A stretch of 64,000 nt of DNA from Butyrivibrio hungatei (GTDB taxonomy: Bacteria; Bacillota; Clostridia; Lachnospirales; Lachnospiraceae). Location of the stretch: the NCBI RefSeq assembly GCF_900101605.1, contig NZ_FMUR01000010.1:1-64000 (forward strand), given 5' to 3'. Under the pieces are notes generated by a model that did no database searches, was not told the DNA's origin, and was given only the letters and a program-made list of their open reading frames with translations. Made by a program: the position numbers and the translations under genes. Positions 25,424 to 33,645 of the stretch are shown here, one piece after another; the stretch's first letter is position 1, and every line of letters begins with the position of its first letter.

Positions 25424-26443
25424 ATGCCTATAAGAGTAAACAGTTTTATGGGAAAATTTGGATGGTTTGCGAGAAAGCATTTTCCGATGCTTGCAAGTGA
25501 CGCATACCTTAAATTGCAATTTTTTACCAGAAGTAAATCCCAGAAGGCATATTGTGATTACTTCCTTAATTCAAAGGAAGTTCCCATGCCGAATGTGGTA
25601 AATATTGAGACAATAAACAGATGCAATTCAACCTGTGCATTCTGTACAGCCAATGTTCATGCCGAGTGCAGGCCGCTTGCAAAGATTGACGACGATCTTT
25701 ATAAGAATATCATCGACCAGCTTGCAGACTGGGGATACAAGGGACATCTTACACTGTACGGAAATAACGAGCCTCTTCTTGATACCAAGATTGTTGAGAG
25801 GCATAAATATGCGAGGGAAAAACTTCCGGACAGCTTTATTTTCATGTCTACAAACGGACTTATTCTTACCATTGATAAGGTAAAAGAGGTTGCTCCTTAT
25901 ATCAATCAGCTTATCATCAACAACTATTCGATGGAGATGAAGCTTCATAAGAATATTCAGGAACTTTATGATTATGTAAAAGCCCATCCCGATGAATTTA
26001 AGGATCTCGATATCCAGATTCAGATGAGATATCTTCAGGAAGTTCTTACAAACAGGGCAGGAAGTGCGCCGAATAAGAAGGCGACGGAGAAGGTTATTAA
26101 AGAGACCTGTCTTCTTCCTTTCACGGATATGTGGATCATGCCTAACGGCAAGATGGGACTTTGCTGCTGTGATAATTTTGAGACTACGGATTTTGGCGAT
26201 CTTACCAAGATGAGCCTTAAGGAAGCGTGGGGAAGTCCTCAGTTCCAGGCGGTAAGGAAAAATATTGCAGAGGGAAGACAGAACTATCCTTTCTGTAAGC
26301 ATTGTGACTTTATCGATGCGGGCTTCCGTATGCAGATTGTCAATGCAATTTTAAGAGGTGATCAGGACGCTGCAAATAAGCTTGGTGGTCATGAGAGAAT
26401 GAAGATTGGTAATAAGAATAACGAGGATGACAACATCAAATAA
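25424..26443 (+). CDS. Radical SAM protein with SPASM domain
   Basis: The protein has 339 residues from the ATG at 25424 (AAGGAG 8 bases upstream). The radical SAM motif is NRCNSTCAFCTANVH with Cys67, Cys71 and Cys74. The C-terminal SPASM region has CLLPFTDMWIMPNGKMGLCC, a CCCDNFE run, FGDLTKMSLKEAWGS and NYPFCKHCDFID. Such proteins bind one catalytic and one or two auxiliary Fe-S clusters and modify peptides or small molecules. Here it is surrounded by polysaccharide genes, so a role in sugar or lipid-carrier chemistry is possible but unproven. It is the second such protein in the locus. Confidence 0.83.
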   Translation: MPIRVNSFMGKFGWFARKHFPMLASDAYLKLQFFTRSKSQKAYCDYFLNSKEVPMPNVVNIETINRCNSTCAFCTANVHAECRPLAKIDDDLYKNIIDQLADWGYKGHLTLYGNNEPLLDTKIVERHKYAREKLPDSFIFMSTNGLILTIDKVKEVAPYINQLIINNYSMEMKLHKNIQELYDYVKAHPDEFKDLDIQIQMRYLQEVLTNRAGSAPNKKATEKVIKETCLLPFTDMWIMPNGKMGLCCCDNFETTDFGDLTKMSLKEAWGSPQFQAVRKNIAEGRQNYPFCKHCDFIDAGFRMQIVNAILRGDQDAANKLGGHERMKIGNKNNEDDNIK

Positions 26444-26471
26444 TCGTCGGCGTTGAGGGGAAGTTGACAAA

Positions 26472-28313
26472 ATGAAACTCTTGAAAAGTCGTTTTGTTAT
26501 ATTTGCAGTTCTTTTGTTTATTCTGAGTGTTTCAGTTTTTTATTGTGCCATTGGTGAGAATAGCTATATAGGGGTTCATGACAACATGGACCTCTTTATT
26601 GCTCAATTTGCTATGCTGAGAAACACCGGCACTTTTTTTTCGCACGGAGTCAGTGCTCCTTTTCTTGGTGGTGTGTCTAGGGATGTGCTTCCGGGTGAGG
26701 CTTCTTTGTATACAGTTCTGTATATGATATTTTCACCGTTTACAGCCTATATAATTGGATATGTTTTAAAGATTGTTATTGCGATTTTTTCCTGTGTGCT
26801 TTTGTTTGCGGATTGCACGATTCTTTCGGGTAAAAAAAGTGATGTCAAAGAATGTTGTGTAAATGCTTCTTTTTTTGAGCGTGCAAGATTTTGCCTGAAG
26901 GAAGAATATGTGCCGGAACTTAATCTGTCTGTGGGAGTGGGATTTTTGTACGGAGTCTTGAACCTCTTTCCGGCATTTGGGATTTCTTTTGCCTCGATTC
27001 CGCTTATAATCTATCTTCTCAGAAGAGTATATTTGACAGATAAAAGCGACGATACCAAGAGAATAAGGAAGATGGCAGGGTATATCGTGCTTATTTTCTG
27101 TTATCCGTTTTTGTCTTATTTTTCATATTTTGGTTTCTTTATTTTGGGATATCTTTTTATAGGAATCATATGGTTGTGGATAAGGGATAAAAGACCGAGC
27201 ATTGGGCTTGTCGCGGCACTTGCGGCACTTTCACTCGGGTTTGTTGCCTTTGAATACAGACTGTTTGGAATTATGCTCTTTTCCGATGTTACAACGATCA
27301 GGGATACGATGGCACAAAGCTATGTTACGGTAGCTGAACTGCCTGCGCTTATTCTCGACGTGTTTGTAAACGGAATGATGCATGCGGAGGATTGCCACAA
27401 ATTTTTCGTGATGCCGGTATGTCTCCTGTATCTGGTCATTTTAAACGCCGGATATGTTTATAAAAAGAATTTCAGGGGAATCTTTACTGATGTGTATAAT
27501 CTCTGCGCGTTGATCCTTCTATTTAACGCGGTTGTTTACGGTATATATTTTATCAGGGAAGTTAATGATGTTTTTGCGGTGATCGTTCCGCCGTTAAAAG
27601 GGTTTCAGTTTAACAGGACGGTTTTTTTCAGCCCGTTCATATGGTGTGCAATGCTTTTTATTATTGCGTACAGAATGTGCAAGAAGGGGATTCTTAAGAG
27701 TGTCTTGGCATATGCTGTTATCGCGGTTTCGGTGGTGTTCGTTATCTTGACACCGACAAGGTACAATGACTTAAGGAATACGCTCTATCATGTAGTCAAA
27801 GAAAATGTCCTAAGGAATAAGCTTGACGATCTTAATTACAGAGACTTCTATTCGGAGGAACTCTTTGCTGATGTTAAAAGAGCTATCGGCTATAAGGAGG
27901 GTGAGTGGAGCGTTGCATACGGAATGCATCCGGCAATCCTTGAATATAACGGGATTGCAACGCTTGACGGATATCTTGGATTTTATCCTCAGAGCTATAA
28001 AGAAGAATTTAGAAAAGTAATTGCGCCGGCACTTTCCAAAAATCCCGGTTCGGCAGCCTATTTCGATGATTGGGGAGCAAGGTGTTATCTTTATTCGGGG
28101 ACGGATGCGACGATAGTAATGGCGACGAAGAGCATGTACGGTGTTACCGACAACAATATTTATATTGATGCGGGTGAGCTTAAGAAGCTTGGATGTAAAT
28201 ATCTCTTTTCTCGAATTGATATATCCAATGCGCATGAAGAAGGTCTTTTTCAGGTCGGTGAGTACAGCGGGCACGGTTCTCCTTATAATATCTATGTTTA
28301 CGGATTAGAATGA
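26472..28313 (+). CDS. DUF6044-like polytopic membrane protein
   Basis: The 613-residue protein begins with a signal-like first helix followed by an outer loop with GENSYIGVHDNMDLFIAQFAML and FLGGVSRDVLPGEASLYTVL. It then has about ten membrane segments and a C-terminal extracytoplasmic domain of about 180 residues (GMHPAILEYNGIATLDGYLGF and following). The HDNxD segment is the feature I associate with DUF6044 membrane proteins of Gram-positive polysaccharide loci. The role is unknown; GT-C activity is inferred from the acidic first loop. GAGGGG is suitably placed before the ATG. It is the last membrane protein of the locus. Confidence 0.68.
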   Translation: MKLLKSRFVIFAVLLFILSVSVFYCAIGENSYIGVHDNMDLFIAQFAMLRNTGTFFSHGVSAPFLGGVSRDVLPGEASLYTVLYMIFSPFTAYIIGYVLKIVIAIFSCVLLFADCTILSGKKSDVKECCVNASFFERARFCLKEEYVPELNLSVGVGFLYGVLNLFPAFGISFASIPLIIYLLRRVYLTDKSDDTKRIRKMAGYIVLIFCYPFLSYFSYFGFFILGYLFIGIIWLWIRDKRPSIGLVAALAALSLGFVAFEYRLFGIMLFSDVTTIRDTMAQSYVTVAELPALILDVFVNGMMHAEDCHKFFVMPVCLLYLVILNAGYVYKKNFRGIFTDVYNLCALILLFNAVVYGIYFIREVNDVFAVIVPPLKGFQFNRTVFFSPFIWCAMLFIIAYRMCKKGILKSVLAYAVIAVSVVFVILTPTRYNDLRNTLYHVVKENVLRNKLDDLNYRDFYSEELFADVKRAIGYKEGEWSVAYGMHPAILEYNGIATLDGYLGFYPQSYKEEFRKVIAPALSKNPGSAAYFDDWGARCYLYSGTDATIVMATKSMYGVTDNNIYIDAGELKKLGCKYLFSRIDISNAHEEGLFQVGEYSGHGSPYNIYVYGLE

Positions 28314-28393
28314 GAGAAGCATTTTCCCGGATAGTGGAAAAGTGGTATGATACAGAAATACACGTAATTATTTTGAAAAAAGAGGTTTAAATC

Positions 28394-29707
28394 ATGAACA
28401 TAGTTTTATTATCCGGTGGATCCGGAAAACGTCTTTGGCCTTTGTCCAACGACATCAGAAGTAAGCAGTTTATCAGAATATTTAAGACTGAAGATGGCGA
28501 GTATGAATCCATGCTTCAGCGTATGTATAGAGGAATCAGGGAAGTGGACGGTGATGCCAATGTCACCATAGCTACATCTAAGAGTCAGGCGTCAGCTATC
28601 AACAATCAGCTGGGTGAGGCGGTGGATCTTTCAATTGAGCCTTGCAGAAGAGACACTTTTCCTGCAATCGCGCTCGCGTGCAGTTTCCTTCATGATGTGA
28701 AGGGCGTTGGTGACGATGAGCCTGTTGTAGTGTGCCCTGTAGATCCGTATGTCGATAACACATATTTTAAGGCTCTTTCAGACCTGTCAGATATGGCGGC
28801 AAAGGGAGATTACAACCTTAATCTTATGGGAATAGAGCCGACATATCCAAGTGAGAAGTACGGATATATTATTCCCAAGGAAGCCGCTGATGTCAGCGAG
28901 GTTCTTGAATTTAAGGAAAAGCCTGATGCTGCTACGGCTAAGGAGTATATTGAAAAAGGTGCTCTTTGGAACGGCGGAGTTTTTGCATTTAAACTTGGAT
29001 ATGTGCTTAACAAGGCGCATGAGCTTATTGACTTTAAGGATTATCAGGACTTTTTTGACAGATATGATAACAGTAATAAGATTAGCTTTGACTATGCTGT
29101 TGTTGAAAAAGAGAATAGCATAGGAATGATGAAGTATGCGGGAAGCTGGAAGGATCTTGGAAGCTGGAATACTCTGACAGAGGCTATGCATGAGAATATT
29201 GTCGGAAATGCTGTTCTTAACGATAAGTGTGAGAATGTGCATGTATTAAACGATCTTGATGTTCCTATACTTTGCATGGGACTTAAGGATGTTGTGGTAT
29301 CGGCATCTCCGGACGGAATACTTGTTTCTGACAAGGAACAGTCAAGTTACATCAAGCCCTATGTTGAGGAATTTGATCAGCAGGTTATGTTTGCCGAGAA
29401 GTCATGGGGCAAATATCAGGTAATGGATGTTGAATCTGAGTCGATGACAATAAAAGTTGTTCTTAATCCGGGTCATTCCATGAACTATCACAGCCATAAG
29501 AACAGAGATGAAGTATGGGTTGTTCTCTCCGGTAAGGGCAGAACTGTGGTTGACGGAATGGAGCAGAATATCAAGGCCGGAGACGTTATTACCATGAGTG
29601 CAGGATGCAGACATACGGTTTTTGCAGAGACTGAGCTTAAGCTTATTGAGGTACAGCTTGGAAAAGATATTACCGTAGAGGATAAACAAAAATATAACCT
29701 TGAATAA
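28394..29707 (+). CDS. manC: Mannose-1-phosphate guanylyltransferase (ManC/CpsB type)
   Basis: The 437-residue protein starts with the nucleotidyltransferase signature LLSGGSGKRLWPLSNDIRSKQF and has EPCRRDTFPAIALA, VCPVDPYV and FKEKPDAATAKEYIEKGALWNGGVFAF. The C-terminal part is a cupin domain (GKYQVMDVESESMTIKVVLN, MNYHSHKNRDEVWVVLSGKG) like that of type II mannose-6-phosphate isomerase/GDP-mannose pyrophosphorylases. It makes GDP-mannose from mannose-1-phosphate and GTP. With the ManA gene 11 bases downstream it supplies GDP-mannose to the polysaccharide; no phosphomannomutase is seen here. AGAGG precedes the ATG, and a TATGAT with extended TGG at 28346 may be a local promoter. Confidence 0.9.
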   Translation: MNIVLLSGGSGKRLWPLSNDIRSKQFIRIFKTEDGEYESMLQRMYRGIREVDGDANVTIATSKSQASAINNQLGEAVDLSIEPCRRDTFPAIALACSFLHDVKGVGDDEPVVVCPVDPYVDNTYFKALSDLSDMAAKGDYNLNLMGIEPTYPSEKYGYIIPKEAADVSEVLEFKEKPDAATAKEYIEKGALWNGGVFAFKLGYVLNKAHELIDFKDYQDFFDRYDNSNKISFDYAVVEKENSIGMMKYAGSWKDLGSWNTLTEAMHENIVGNAVLNDKCENVHVLNDLDVPILCMGLKDVVVSASPDGILVSDKEQSSYIKPYVEEFDQQVMFAEKSWGKYQVMDVESESMTIKVVLNPGHSMNYHSHKNRDEVWVVLSGKGRTVVDGMEQNIKAGDVITMSAGCRHTVFAETELKLIEVQLGKDITVEDKQKYNLE

Positions 29708-29718
29708 ATATGATATAG

Positions 29719-30741
29719 ATGTCAAAAAAGATGAGAGATGACACATTGAAGAATTTTCCTTTTATGTTAAAGCCTGCCGCGAAGGATTATCTTTGGGGCG
29801 GTCAGAGGCTTAACGATGATTTCGGTAAAAATATAGATATGGATCCCTTGGCGGAAACATGGGAATGCAGTACGCATCCCGACGGACCGAGTGTTGTTGC
29901 GGGCGGTAAGTTTGACGGAAGACTCCTTATCGACGTTTTAAAAGAGCATTCCGAATTTCTGGGAAAGCATTGCGAGGAACTCGGAGAGCTTCCTATACTC
30001 ATAAAGTTCATTGATGCGAAGGCGAATCTGTCTGTGCAGGTACATCCAAGTGATGAATATGCAAGAGAGTACGAAAACGGTCAGCTTGGTAAGACGGAGA
30101 TGTGGTATGTTCTTGATGCCATCAAGGATTCCAGGCTGATTTACGGCCTAAAATATGATTGCAGTAAAGAAGCCATCAGAGATGCCATAGAAAAAGGAGA
30201 GCTTGAGAGGCATCTTAGATATTATCCCATTAAGAAGAATGACGTTTTCTTTATCGAAGCGGGAACGATACATGCCATAGGTGCGGGGGCGCTTATAGCT
30301 GAAATACAGGAAAACAGCAATCTCACTTACAGGCTGTACGATTACGACCGTGTGGATAAGACGGGTAAAAAGCGTGAGCTTCATGTGGATAAGGCACTTG
30401 AAGTTTCAAATTTAAATAACATAGGTGAACCGAGGCAGGCAATGAGGGTGCTTAAGTATAGCCCGGGTGTTGCGAATGAGCTTCTCAGCAGATGTAAGTA
30501 TTTTGAAGTATACAGGATGCTGATAAATACTGAAAGAAGGCAGAAGGTTACATACAGCTCCGATGAGCTTTCTTTCAGGGTTCTCTTGTGCTATGACGGA
30601 TGCGGGAATATCAGTTATTGTTCCAATGACGGCAGAAAAGAATACATAAATGTCTACAAAGGTGATTGTATTTTTGTACCTGCCAATTCTGCAGAGCTTG
30701 TGCTTAATGGAGTTATGGAACTATTGGATGTCAGGTGCTGA
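29719..30741 (+). CDS. manA: Mannose-6-phosphate isomerase, class I (ManA)
   Basis: The 340-residue class I phosphomannose isomerase has FMLKPAAKDYLWGGQRLNDDF, PLAETWECSTHPDGPSVV, the zinc-site VQVHPSDEYA and EMWYVLDA, then IEAGTIHAIGAGALIAEIQE and LTYRLYDYDR. It interconverts fructose-6-phosphate and mannose-6-phosphate in the cytoplasm, feeding GDP-mannose synthesis by the gene just upstream. No strong ribosome binding site precedes the ATG, and a second in-frame ATG at 29731 is possible. It ends the polysaccharide locus. Confidence 0.9.
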   Translation: MSKKMRDDTLKNFPFMLKPAAKDYLWGGQRLNDDFGKNIDMDPLAETWECSTHPDGPSVVAGGKFDGRLLIDVLKEHSEFLGKHCEELGELPILIKFIDAKANLSVQVHPSDEYAREYENGQLGKTEMWYVLDAIKDSRLIYGLKYDCSKEAIRDAIEKGELERHLRYYPIKKNDVFFIEAGTIHAIGAGALIAEIQENSNLTYRLYDYDRVDKTGKKRELHVDKALEVSNLNNIGEPRQAMRVLKYSPGVANELLSRCKYFEVYRMLINTERRQKVTYSSDELSFRVLLCYDGCGNISYCSNDGRKEYINVYKGDCIFVPANSAELVLNGVMELLDVRC

Positions 30742-30866
30742 GATTTAGTTTTATTGGGTCAACACCGGTAAAAATGGGATTTTGGAAAAATGATGTATAT
30801 TAGGAAAGGCAAACGCCAAAGCTTGAAATTGGTTTAGATTAGCCATAACACTTGCGATTTGATACA

Positions 30867-30887
30867 ATGGTTATGTTAGATAACCAT
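30867..30887. promoter_or_regulatory. Inverted repeat next to a -10-like box, possible operator
   Basis: ATGGTTAT (30867-30874) and ATAACCAT (30880-30887) form an 8-bp inverted repeat with a 5-base spacer, directly after a -10-like TACAAT at 30863-30868 and 32 bases before the DUF3791-like gene. It could be an operator for autoregulation or a small hairpin. No convincing -35 was seen. The rest of 30742-30918 shows no gene. Confidence 0.35.
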
Positions 30888-30918
30888 GAACATAGTGCAG
30901 TGAAGGGGGGATAATTTT

Positions 30919-31128
30919 ATGATTAATGAAATTATTTTTATGGAAATTAGATTATTGGGTGAATTTTGCCGGAAATATAAAATGAATCGCGCAACTGCAA
31001 ATGATATCTTTTCAAAGTATGAAATATGGCAATATATAGAAGAGTGTTATGATATGTTTCATATTAATGGTGACGAGTATAATTTAAATGATATAAGCAG
31101 AATTTTAAAAAGGAAAGGAGCCATTTAG
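30919..31128 (+). CDS. DUF3791-like small protein
   Basis: The 69-residue protein has the pattern of DUF3791: EIRLLGEFCRKYKMNRATAN, DIFSKYEIWQYIEECYDMFH, then GDEYNLNDISRILKRKG. The family is small, soluble and of unknown function, and its genes are very often followed by a DUF3990 gene, as here. GGGGG lies upstream of the ATG. The TAG stop overlaps a GTG start of the following remnant gene, which has its own AAGGAG, so the two were once translationally linked. A role as antitoxin of a two-gene module is a guess from this pairing. Confidence 0.7.
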   Translation: MINEIIFMEIRLLGEFCRKYKMNRATANDIFSKYEIWQYIEECYDMFHINGDEYNLNDISRILKRKGAI

Positions 31129-31411
31129 TGAAATTAAAAGATGGAATGCTTCTATTTCACGGAAGTTATACTCCGGTAGAAAAGATTGACTTGGAACGAT
31201 GTGTAAAAGGAAAAGATTTTGGAAGAGGTTTTTACCTGACAAGTGATCTTAATCAGGCCAGAAATTTTATTCGGTCATCAATATAGAAAAGGCAGTTAAT
31301 ATCGCTATTGAGCAGCTGTTACCAGATCATCTGGTTGACCAATTTTGTTTCATTACGAAAAAGGCGATTGGATGTTTGGAATATCAGGAGGTAAGGAAAT
31401 ATGTCATTTGA
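31128..31411 (+). pseudogene. DUF3990-like gene with internal deletion and frameshift
   Basis: From GTG 31128 the frame gives a 52-residue DUF3990 N-terminus: MLLFHGSYTPVEKIDLERC and DFGRGFYLTSDLNQARNF, stopping at 31286. The frame shifted by one, open across 31271-31411, gives a DUF3990-like C-terminus with EKAVNIAIEQLLPDHLVDQF and CFITKKAIGCLEYQEVRKYV. Normal family members are roughly 150-180 residues, so the central part is missing and the two ends are out of frame. The family is thought to have an ADP-ribosyltransferase-like fold. The last codons overlap the ATG of the next gene, as expected for a once-intact operon. Confidence 0.72.
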
Positions 31412-31610
31412 TAAGATGAATATCTGCGCTGATATGATACTTACAGATGCTATTGAAGATATGGCTGCTGAAGATAATATCTCAATTGAGGAGTCCAGAA
31501 ACAGACTTTTAAATTCAAACGCATGTAAATGTCTTTACAATTTTGAATCCGGTTTATGGATGGAGGGACCGGATTATTTCCTTGATTATTACAGAAGATA
31601 TGAGAAATAA
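31401..31610 (+). CDS. Small protein of the DUF3791/DUF3990 cassette, unknown function
   Basis: This 69-residue acidic protein is preceded by AGGAGG at good spacing. The N-terminal half is helical and acidic (MNICADMILTDAIEDMAAED, then NISIEESRNRLLNSNAC). The C-terminal half has CLYNFESGLWMEGPDYFLDYY, a pattern seen in small proteins that follow DUF3990 genes in Clostridia. The start codon overlaps the end of the broken DUF3990 frame. It still has intact signals, so it may be expressed although its partner is broken. No function is known. Confidence 0.6.
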   Translation: MSFDKMNICADMILTDAIEDMAAEDNISIEESRNRLLNSNACKCLYNFESGLWMEGPDYFLDYYRRYEK

Positions 31611-31625
31611 AGAAAACATAGGATG

Positions 31626-31651
31626 GCTATCAGGCATTAGTGTCTGGTAGC
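31626..31651 (+). terminator. Terminator after the small-gene cassette
   Basis: GCTATCAGGC (31626-31635) and GTCTGGTAGC (31642-31651) form a 10-bp stem with two G-T pairs and a 6-base loop, followed by TTTAAAATTT. It lies 15 bases after the stop and before the hprK promoter region, where TATCAT at 31675-31680 may be a -10. Confidence 0.6.
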
Positions 31652-31725
31652 TTTAAAATTTCCCCCATCTATGGTATCATTTTTCCTAGTAATTAACTGA
31701 AAATACTTATGTTGGGGAGGCATTG

Positions 31726-32673
31726 ATGGCAAGCGTAAGTCTTAAAACAATTATTGATAAAATGAAGCTCACAAATCTTACACCGGAGCTTGATATCAAG
31801 AAGATCCGCATTATTCAGCCTGATATTAACAGGCCGGCGTTGCAGCTTGCAGGGTATTATGAACACTTCGAGGCAACCAGACTACAGGTTATAGGTTTCG
31901 TAGAATATACATATATGGAATCTTTTTCTGATAAGGAAAAAGAGAAAATGTACAGAGAACTGCTTTCCTTTGATATACCGGGAGTTGTTTTCTGCAGAGA
32001 CCTGGCTCCCGATCCTATCTTTTTGAAAATCGCGGTTGAGGAGAAAGTACCGGTTCTCATGACCAAGAAGTCCACCTCTGTTTTCATGGCAGAGATCATC
32101 AGGTGGCTTAATGTAAAACTTGCTCCATGCATCTCAATTCACGGCGTACTTGTCGATGTTTACGGCGTAGGTGTTCTTATAACGGGTGAGAGCGGAATCG
32201 GTAAATCGGAGACTGCGATCGAGCTTATAAAAAGAGGACATCGTCTTGTGTCGGATGACGCGGTTGAGCTTAGACGTGTAAGTGAGGAGACTCTTATCGG
32301 AACATCGCCCGATATTACAAGACATTTCATTGAGATGAGAGGTGTCGGAATCATAGATGTTAAGACACTTTACGGTGTATCAAGTGTAAGAGAGACACAG
32401 ACGATCGATCTTGTTATTAAACTCGAAGAGTGGGACAAAGACAGAGAGTATGACAGATTTGGACTTGAGGAAGAGTACACTGAGTATCTTGGAAACAAGA
32501 TAGTTTGTCACAGGATTCCTATCAGACCCGGACGAAATCTTGCGGTAATCTGTGAATCGGCAGCAGTTAACCACAGACAGAAACAGATGGGTTACAATGC
32601 AGCGCAGGAGCTCTACAACAGGGTTCAGAATTCACTCGCAAGAAGACGCTCGGAAGATGATGACGACGAATAA
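31726..32673 (+). CDS. hprK: HPr kinase/phosphorylase
   Basis: The 315-residue protein starts at the ATG at 31726, with GGGGAGG upstream. The N-terminal domain (about 1-130) is followed by the kinase domain with the Walker A motif GVLITGESGIGKSETAIELI, SDDAVELRRVSEE, and the family signature EMRGVGIIDVKTLYGVSSV. IPIRPGRNLAVICESAAVNHRQ lies near the C-terminus. It phosphorylates and dephosphorylates Ser46 of HPr and Crh in response to glycolytic intermediates and so controls carbon catabolite repression through CcpA. A Crh-like protein with Ser46 ends the same operon. Confidence 0.96.
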   Translation: MASVSLKTIIDKMKLTNLTPELDIKKIRIIQPDINRPALQLAGYYEHFEATRLQVIGFVEYTYMESFSDKEKEKMYRELLSFDIPGVVFCRDLAPDPIFLKIAVEEKVPVLMTKKSTSVFMAEIIRWLNVKLAPCISIHGVLVDVYGVGVLITGESGIGKSETAIELIKRGHRLVSDDAVELRRVSEETLIGTSPDITRHFIEMRGVGIIDVKTLYGVSSVRETQTIDLVIKLEEWDKDREYDRFGLEEEYTEYLGNKIVCHRIPIRPGRNLAVICESAAVNHRQKQMGYNAAQELYNRVQNSLARRRSEDDDDE

Positions 32674-32697
32674 TATAGAAGGAGACTTATAGAGGTA

Positions 32698-33633
32698 ATG
32701 GGAAAATATGTATTTGGCGTAGATATCGGAGGAACAACGGCTAAGATCGGACTTCTCACAGAAGAAGGTGAGAAAGTCGAGCTTTGGGAGATACCTACAA
32801 GAAAAGAGAACAACGGAAGCAGCATTTTAAGTGATGTTGCAGAGTCGGTTAAGGCTAAGATTGCTGAGAAAAATATTGCATCTGAGGATATTATCGGAAT
32901 AGGACTTGGCGTCCCCGGTGCCGTAGACGCAGATGGCATGTGTCTTCAGGCGGTAAACCTTGGCTGGTCCAAGCTCAACGTGGTAAAAGAGCTCGAATCA
33001 CTCACGGGATTTAAGGTAAAAGCAGGAAATGACGCCAACGTTGCGGCACTCGGTGAGCAGTGGAGAGGCGGCGGACAGGGACATCAGAACATGCTCCTTG
33101 TTACCCTCGGAACAGGCGTAGGCGGTGGAATTATAAATGAAGGCAAGATCCTTACGGGAGCCACAGGCTCGGGCGGAGAGATCGGACATATCCATCTTGT
33201 TGATGATGAACCTGAAGCATGCGGATGCGGCAATAACGGTTGTTTTGAGCAGTACGCAAGCGCTACGGGCGCGGTGAGAGTATCCAGGAGAATTCTTGCA
33301 GAGACAACCGAAGACAGCGTTCTTCGCGGCAAAGATTTTGAGTGCAAGGACGTGTTCGATGCTGCAAAGAAAGGTGACAAAGTTGCCGTTAAATGCGCAG
33401 AGAAATACGGTTATTATCTCGGAAAAGGAATTGCAATCGCTTCAACTGTCGTAAATCCTGAGATCATAGTCATCGGCGGCGGAGTCTCAAAAGCGGGAGA
33501 AATGCTTTTTGACCTCTTGATGCCTTCATTTAAAAAGTATGTATTTTCAGGTTGCAGCACAGCGCAGTTTGCTCTTGCGAAGCTTGGAAATGATGCGGGA
33601 GTCTTCGGCGCAGCAAGAATGCTTCTGTACTAA
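32698..33633 (+). CDS. glk: ROK-family glucokinase
   Basis: The 311-residue ROK protein opens with VFGVDIGGTTAKIGLL (phosphate-binding loop) and has GIGLGVPGAVDADGM, GNDANVAALGEQWRGGG with the catalytic Asp region, LGTGVGGGIINEGKI, and the zinc-binding ACGCGNNGCFEQYASATG. IVIGGGVSKAGEML is in the C-terminal lobe. It phosphorylates glucose with ATP in the cytoplasm. The gene lies 24 bases after hprK, linking sugar phosphorylation with catabolite control. ROK kinases can prefer other hexoses, but the Clostridial glucokinase is the closest pattern. Confidence 0.9.
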   Translation: MGKYVFGVDIGGTTAKIGLLTEEGEKVELWEIPTRKENNGSSILSDVAESVKAKIAEKNIASEDIIGIGLGVPGAVDADGMCLQAVNLGWSKLNVVKELESLTGFKVKAGNDANVAALGEQWRGGGQGHQNMLLVTLGTGVGGGIINEGKILTGATGSGGEIGHIHLVDDEPEACGCGNNGCFEQYASATGAVRVSRRILAETTEDSVLRGKDFECKDVFDAAKKGDKVAVKCAEKYGYYLGKGIAIASTVVNPEIIVIGGGVSKAGEMLFDLLMPSFKKYVFSGCSTAQFALAKLGNDAGVFGAARMLLY

Positions 33634-33645
33634 AAGGAGATTTTT

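Noticed and set aside
25628..26302. Open frame of 224 codons on the minus strand within the second radical SAM gene
   Set aside because: The plus-strand protein has clear motifs across the same span, while the minus frame has no recognisable domain and no start signals.
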